From: Acidobacteriota bacterium
Lineage (GTDB): Bacteria > Acidobacteriota > Blastocatellia > Pyrinomonadales > Pyrinomonadaceae
Length of the DNA stretch: 64,000 nucleotides
Direction of reading: 5' to 3'
NCBI GenBank assembly: GCA_016703965.1
Contig: JADJBB010000004.1
Coordinates: 186,001 to 250,000, forward strand
Part shown: positions 59,363-64,000 of the stretch, piece after piece
Layout of the letters: each line of letters opens with the position of its first letter
Numbering within the stretch: the stretch's first letter is position 1
Translations under genes and position numbers: made by a program
The notes under the pieces: model-generated
What the model saw: only the letters and a program-made list of their open reading frames with translations
What the model was told of the DNA's origin: nothing
The model's database searches: none

Positions 59363-62300
59363 TTAGAACGCTTGCGAGAAACGGAAATGGATGTGGCTTT
59401 GCCGCAAGCGATATTCGGCCGGCGGCCCGATCGGTTGCGGTATCAGGAATCGCGGCGGGTTGAGCAAATGGCCATAGTCTACGCCAAATTCGCCGCCGAC
59501 CGGCGTCTTGATCCTGAGCCCCAGGCCAACCGAATGGGTCCAGACCGCACGCTGATTCTGAGCAGCGATGTCGCCTGCAACGACAGCCGGAGCACGGAAA
59601 ACATCTTTCGCGGTACGGAAAACATTTCCGCCATCATAGAATGGAACGACCCGGATCGAGCTTGAAATTGGAACGCGGGCTTCGAGATTGACGACCGCCA
59701 AAGCGTTACCACCGAACGGTATGGTGAAAGGATCTAGCGTCACGATCTCACCGCGGCTGTTGCGAAACGTCCCTTGCGGTACGATCGCCACACGCGGGCC
59801 CGCTTCTTCAAAATCGAATCCCCGCAGGTTATTCGCTCCACCGGCAAAAAATCGCTCGCTGATCGGAAGCAGGCCGTTCAGCGAAGGGTATTGAACACTA
59901 GTGAATCGGTTGTCATCGGAGAAAACGCTGCCGAGTCCGATGATCGCCCTCGCGGCAAGCGTTGTGTTCTTCAATGCGGCAAAGGTGTGGTAAAAATTAT
60001 AGCTTGCCTGGAACTTCTGAAAACCGATATTTGCCCCGAGTGCGGGCACCGAAAAATTATAGTCAGCCGTCAAATAACTTCCATGGGTCGGATCGCTCGC
60101 GTTGTATCGGCACGGTTCCGATTGCTCGCCTTTGGCTATGAGATCGAGCAGCGAATATTTCACAGAGCAATTGCGACGCGTATCCAGGACAAAAGTTGCC
60201 CCAAACCCTGATATCCGTGTTTTAGCGTCGGGCCGGAGTAGATCTTTAACAAGTAGACTTTCGATATTGAATAGCCGTACATCTTCGAACTTATAACGTA
60301 AGAAGAGTATGCTCCGTTTCTTTCTACTGATAGTTCTGTTGGTCTCGACCGAGAGACTGAGCCGGTTGATAGTGGGGTCACCGACGTTATTCCCAAATAT
60401 ATCGATCGGGTTACCGTCTGCGTCTATCCGCTGGACGATCCCGAACGTGCCTTTATCAAAAGTCGATCGGAAAAACCGTGTGACCGTAGTATCACGCTGA
60501 TATTGTGCCGAAAACGTCAGCGGAGCAAATCGCTTCTCGCCGTCGCGCAGGAATCGCGGGTTGATGAAATCAAGTTGAACGAGCTGCTGCCGCTGAGAAA
60601 CTTTTACCCTGGCTCCGCCCTGCCAGAGATTGCCGAAGAGATTGACATTTCGAATGTCGAAAAACCCACTCAACCCAAGGTCAGTTGAAAAACCACCTCC
60701 GTACGACAACAGCCGCGAAGGCTGCTCTTCGAGGTTGACGATCACGTCTGTCAGCCGGCGAGCCGCCGTTTTATCACCCGCGGGCTGCGTTTTGATGTCA
60801 ACACGGGAAAACGCATCGGAACCGTAAAGATTCTGCTCGCTCGAATAAATATCGGTCGCCTTGAGCAAGTCACCCGAGCGAAAAGCGAGTGCCTTCGAAA
60901 CTGCCGAGCTTTTCGTTAGCTCATTACCGTTTATCAGGATGCGGTTTATTTCTACCTGCTTACCCTCATTCTCGACGCTGAACTGTACCCTCACTTCATT
61001 CCGGTCACTGGCCGTGTCCTCAGGGTCGATCACCTTTGACGTAACGCGGGCATCGTAATAGCCAAGATCAGAGTAATATTCCGATATCTTTCTAACCGCG
61101 TTTCTGGTACGTGCACGCGAGTAGTTGACCCCGATCAACGATGGCAGTTTTGCCTGAAGGTCAGCAGTCGGGATCGTGCTGTTGCCGACTATGTCGATCC
61201 CAGTCACAACGGTTGGAATTCCTTCGTCGACCTCAAACGTGATAATGAGATTCTCGCCATCGAGCGATACGCCCTGATTTACGCGGACCTTTGCGGATTG
61301 ATAACCAAGCTCAAACATCAGCGACTCGATGGTACTTTTGTCATCCTCGAGGATCGCCTCACTGGTGTAACCGCGGCCATAGCCCAGTACCGGGACAATA
61401 CCCAGCAGGTTCGCTTCTTGCGAAGCGAGCACGGTTTGTATGTCCTCGATCGTTAATTTATTGGTTCCTCGGATCCGTATATCCGTGAGTTTCAGCCGTC
61501 GATCGAGGTTGACGCGATATCTGACCAGAACCTCACGGCCCATGAGGTCTTCGCCACCCAGCGATTGACACAGAAATAGTGTGTCATTCGGAATCAAATT
61601 ATTCTCGGAATCTGAGATCGCTGGCGTGACGGAACAGTAGGCCGTCGCTTTTGCGAAAAAATAGCCTTCTTCCTGATAGTAATTTGCGAGGCGGCGTTCG
61701 CCTTCCACGATCGCTGAATAGTCCAGGGTGCCTTCTCGTTTTATCGGCAAGAGCCTCGTTTGGGAGCTTTTGCCTAACTTGCCTTTTTCCGTCTCAACGG
61801 TAACTTCGACCTTAGGCCCGACCTTGCCCACAAGCGTTACGGTGATCCGATTCGCGTCGCCGTCATAGGTAACTCGAGGCTCGTCGAGCAGCGGGGCGAG
61901 AAAATTATCTTTTCGGAGGATCTCACGCACCTTAGCCACATCCGCCATCAGGCGTTCGCGCGAGTACGAGCCGCCTTTTTTTAGCCTGAGATCTTTCTCG
62001 GGTATGGGCTTGTTGTATCCGTCGATCTTGATCTGAAAACCCTCGACCTTAGCCTGCTCATTCGGCTTGACTTTGAAAGTGACGCCAACTTCGTTCTCGT
62101 TCTGCAGCGGCCGCCGTTCGTAGACAACTTCTGAGCGGTAGAAACCCCGCTCGCGCAAATAGTCGAGTATGTCATTAGCGTTGTCCTGGAGTGTCTGCTC
62201 CGTTATTGCGGTGCCAGGGGTCAACAAATTAAGCTTGAAAAGCAGGTCCTGTTCGGTGATCTTGTCGCCATCGCTCGCCCCGACCACGACTGAAACTCGT

Positions 62301-62692
62301 TCGGCCTGTGTCTTTCTCTTTACGTCGAAACGCAGCTCGACATCCCCCGCAGTATTGGTCGCCGCGGTCACAACAACGGTATCGACTTTATTTGTCTCAT
62401 ACAGCGCAGCGACCGCGTCACGAATTCGCGGGGCAGAATATGAACCGCCGATCGCGAGCCGTACCATCAACCGGTATTGCTCAGCCAGAGCATCATTTTT
62501 GCCTGAACCGGTAAAGACTACATCGATCTTTGAGACGGGCAAATTATCGTATTTATTTTGAGAAAGGACGGAAAAAAAGCAGAGTACTATCAGAAAAACC
62601 AAGCCTACAGTTCGTTTCAACAGCGCGGCAAAACCCGGCGGCGCGTTGAACGCCGTCTGGAGTTTTGTGTTTTTGCTGCTTTCAAACCCCAT
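59363..62692 (-). CDS. tamA: TamA-like Omp85 outer-membrane protein
   Basis: The 1109-residue protein has a signal segment (VGLVFLIVLCFFSVLS), several POTRA domains (YDNLPVSKIDVVFTGSGKND onward, to about residue 650) and an Omp85 barrel. The barrel has NNLRGFDFEEAGPRV, the loop-6 motif. It ends IHFRFSQAF. The gene lies 11 bp after tamB, its usual partner, so the pair forms the translocation and assembly module that helps place autotransporters or phospholipids in the outer membrane. The protein is about twice as long as E. coli TamA, with five or more POTRA domains, so it may be a BamA-like paralogue. Confidence 0.82.
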   Translation of the reverse strand: MGFESSKNTKLQTAFNAPPGFAALLKRTVGLVFLIVLCFFSVLSQNKYDNLPVSKIDVVFTGSGKNDALAEQYRLMVRLAIGGSYSAPRIRDAVAALYETNKVDTVVVTAATNTAGDVELRFDVKRKTQAERVSVVVGASDGDKITEQDLLFKLNLLTPGTAITEQTLQDNANDILDYLRERGFYRSEVVYERRPLQNENEVGVTFKVKPNEQAKVEGFQIKIDGYNKPIPEKDLRLKKGGSYSRERLMADVAKVREILRKDNFLAPLLDEPRVTYDGDANRITVTLVGKVGPKVEVTVETEKGKLGKSSQTRLLPIKREGTLDYSAIVEGERRLANYYQEEGYFFAKATAYCSVTPAISDSENNLIPNDTLFLCQSLGGEDLMGREVLVRYRVNLDRRLKLTDIRIRGTNKLTIEDIQTVLASQEANLLGIVPVLGYGRGYTSEAILEDDKSTIESLMFELGYQSAKVRVNQGVSLDGENLIITFEVDEGIPTVVTGIDIVGNSTIPTADLQAKLPSLIGVNYSRARTRNAVRKISEYYSDLGYYDARVTSKVIDPEDTASDRNEVRVQFSVENEGKQVEINRILINGNELTKSSAVSKALAFRSGDLLKATDIYSSEQNLYGSDAFSRVDIKTQPAGDKTAARRLTDVIVNLEEQPSRLLSYGGGFSTDLGLSGFFDIRNVNLFGNLWQGGARVKVSQRQQLVQLDFINPRFLRDGEKRFAPLTFSAQYQRDTTVTRFFRSTFDKGTFGIVQRIDADGNPIDIFGNNVGDPTINRLSLSVETNRTISRKKRSILFLRYKFEDVRLFNIESLLVKDLLRPDAKTRISGFGATFVLDTRRNCSVKYSLLDLIAKGEQSEPCRYNASDPTHGSYLTADYNFSVPALGANIGFQKFQASYNFYHTFAALKNTTLAARAIIGLGSVFSDDNRFTSVQYPSLNGLLPISERFFAGGANNLRGFDFEEAGPRVAIVPQGTFRNSRGEIVTLDPFTIPFGGNALAVVNLEARVPISSSIRVVPFYDGGNVFRTAKDVFRAPAVVAGDIAAQNQRAVWTHSVGLGLRIKTPVGGEFGVDYGHLLNPPRFLIPQPIGPPAEYRLRQSHIHFRFSQAF

Positions 62693-62703
62693 CTTCCCCG
62701 TCG

Positions 62704-64000
62704 CTAAAATCGTCTCCTGAACCTGATCTCAAAGCTGAAATTATCTCTGTTTCGCGTGACGTTCGTCAGTGAACGCTGTTCGTATTGAGCGACGAATGAA
62801 AGTTTGTTCGAGACGCGGTACTCGAGGGCTAAGACTTGATTCTGGTCCTGCGAAAGGTTCGTCGAATACGTCACCCGCAGATTATTGTTGATCTGACGCC
62901 CGACCGTCAGCCTCGCTCCCGGATTGACCGTCTGGCCCGAGATCAGCGGATCGATCTCAAAGACATTTAGGCCGAAGAGTTTGTCCGTTGCCTTTCGCGC
63001 CGGGTTGTTAATGATCGAATCGGTCAAGATCTCAGCCGCCGTGTTGATGCCGGTCGACGCCAGAGTTGGAATGCCCCCAGCCGCATTTGTAAGGCTGCCG
63101 GTCGTGATCAGCGAAACCACATCGGCTTGAGGTAGTGCAGGACTTGATCGAACCGTCGCCGAAAGCTCTTCCGAATCCTTGAGCGGGCCCGCGAGGTTCA
63201 CAAAAACCTGATAACCGCCGATCTCGGACTCAGCCTGCAGATTGATCACCGGCTCGATCGCCGTGTCCGGCGGGAATTCTAAAACGCCGCGTTGTACAAC
63301 GTATCGATCCTTGCGAAAGAGGATCGTTCCGCTATTCGCCGTGATCCTGCCCGATAATCGAGGTTCATTCGTATCGCCCGTCAGCGTCAGCGAAACCGAT
63401 GCGGTTAGATCCGCAATGTTGTTTTTTACGACGAGAGCATCGCGTCCCTCGATGACTAGATCGAACCGCGGCGGCTTGATCGCCCCTGCTCCGCCGCCCG
63501 AGAGGACCGGATCGCGGCGGCCGCTTACGAGATTGGCAAGGTCAATATCTTTCGAATAAACTGCCCGGCGTGCAAAGACCCGTCCACCGATAATTAGCTG
63601 CAGATTCTCGTTCTTAGCCTCGCGGAGCCCAGTGATCTCAAGCCGGGCATCGCCCGTCGTCACAAAATCCTTTGGCAAGGGAACTGTCACATTCTTGCCA
63701 TCGAGCGTAAATCTAAACCGCTGAACGGCAAATCCATCGAGCGTTCCGCCGCCGCTGCCGGTAAACCTGCCGCCGCCCAGATAACCGGCTGCCTCTTCGA
63801 TCTCAACCTGATTCGAGGTAAAGATCACTCGCGCCTTCAGACGGTCAACGGTAAATCTGTCAGAACCGAGAAACGTCGCTACCGAGCCGTTGACAACATT
63901 CGCGGTGCCTGAGATCAAAGCCGTCTTATTCGGCCCGGAAAATCTAACTGCGGCATCAGCAAACCCTGAAAAGAAGGTATCTTTGACAAAAAGGTTGATC
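62704..64000 (-). CDS. tamB: TamB-like translocation and assembly module protein (5' part outside the window)
   Basis: The frame is open to the end of the window; the TTG at 63918 is internal. The C-terminal 430 residues match the TamB (DUF490) domain: repeated amphipathic strands (ISGTANVVNGSVATF, RFTGSGGGTLDGFA), the block VFVNLAGPLKDSEELSATVR, DVVSLITTGSL, and a final GRQINNNLRVTYSTNLSQDQ, FEIRFRRRF. It forms a long hydrophobic groove that bridges the periplasm to TamA in the outer membrane. The stop is 11 bp before the tamA start. Confidence 0.85.
   Translation of the reverse strand, partial: INLFVKDTFFSGFADAAVRFSGPNKTALISGTANVVNGSVATFLGSDRFTVDRLKARVIFTSNQVEIEEAAGYLGGGRFTGSGGGTLDGFAVQRFRFTLDGKNVTVPLPKDFVTTGDARLEITGLREAKNENLQLIIGGRVFARRAVYSKDIDLANLVSGRRDPVLSGGGAGAIKPPRFDLVIEGRDALVVKNNIADLTASVSLTLTGDTNEPRLSGRITANSGTILFRKDRYVVQRGVLEFPPDTAIEPVINLQAESEIGGYQVFVNLAGPLKDSEELSATVRSSPALPQADVVSLITTGSLTNAAGGIPTLASTGINTAAEILTDSIINNPARKATDKLFGLNVFEIDPLISGQTVNPGARLTVGRQINNNLRVTYSTNLSQDQNQVLALEYRVSNKLSFVAQYEQRSLTNVTRNRDNFSFEIRFRRRF

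Overview
The window looks like a chromosomal segment of a Gram-negative bacterium, most likely an acidobacterium of the Blastocatellia (Pyrinomonadales) type. This placement is an inference. It rests on outer-membrane and lipid A genes (bamA, skp x2, fabZ, lpxA, tamA, tamB), an acidobacterial-style secreted VWA protein, giant secreted proteins with Pro-Thr linkers, and many short palindromic repeats. No plasmid, phage or insertion-sequence genes were seen.

Layout. 1-8 kb: the tail of a 29-residue-repeat protein, then a very large secreted subtilase, beta-helix, Calx-beta, dockerin-like and cohesin-like protein whose frame is broken by one extra base in a G5 tract. 8-20 kb: housekeeping genes (yceH, RNase D-like exonuclease, DinB, two thioesterases, a TerC/Alx exporter behind a yybP-ykoY manganese riboswitch, an MFS transporter, trmFO, an ABC exporter) and two related lipoproteins. 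20-32 kb: SGNH hydrolase, an unassigned PD-(D/E)XK nuclease, a two-component system, acyl-CoA desaturase, acyltransferase, cyanophycinase-like peptidase, a metalloprotease, an Nramp transporter, a DUF5648-like secreted protein, pta and a DUF1232 protein. 32-41 kb: clpC, then an envelope-biogenesis run bamA-skp-skp-fabZ-small membrane protein-lpxA. 41-49 kb: a complete histidine operon read right to left, hisG-D-C-B-H-A-F-IE, preceded by an unannotated 17-residue leader peptide with six histidines. 49-58 kb: a NorD-like VWA protein, HAD phosphatase, ABC-F ATPase, SAM-dependent enzyme, secreted VWA protein and a tRNA-Met. 58-64 kb: a PEGA/TPR protein, then tamA and the 3' part of tamB.

The strongest unexplained signal is at the DNA level. 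Several families of short palindromes and inverted doublets, resembling REPIN elements in architecture, sit between genes and also in frame inside genes: the ABC exporter (two different families), the NorD-like protein, ABC-F, and probably trmFO. Some supply stop codons or the last residues of neighbouring genes. Separately, two distant intergenic regions each carry four units of a TTGGTC motif at about 22-bp spacing, always downstream of a gene and in its sense orientation.
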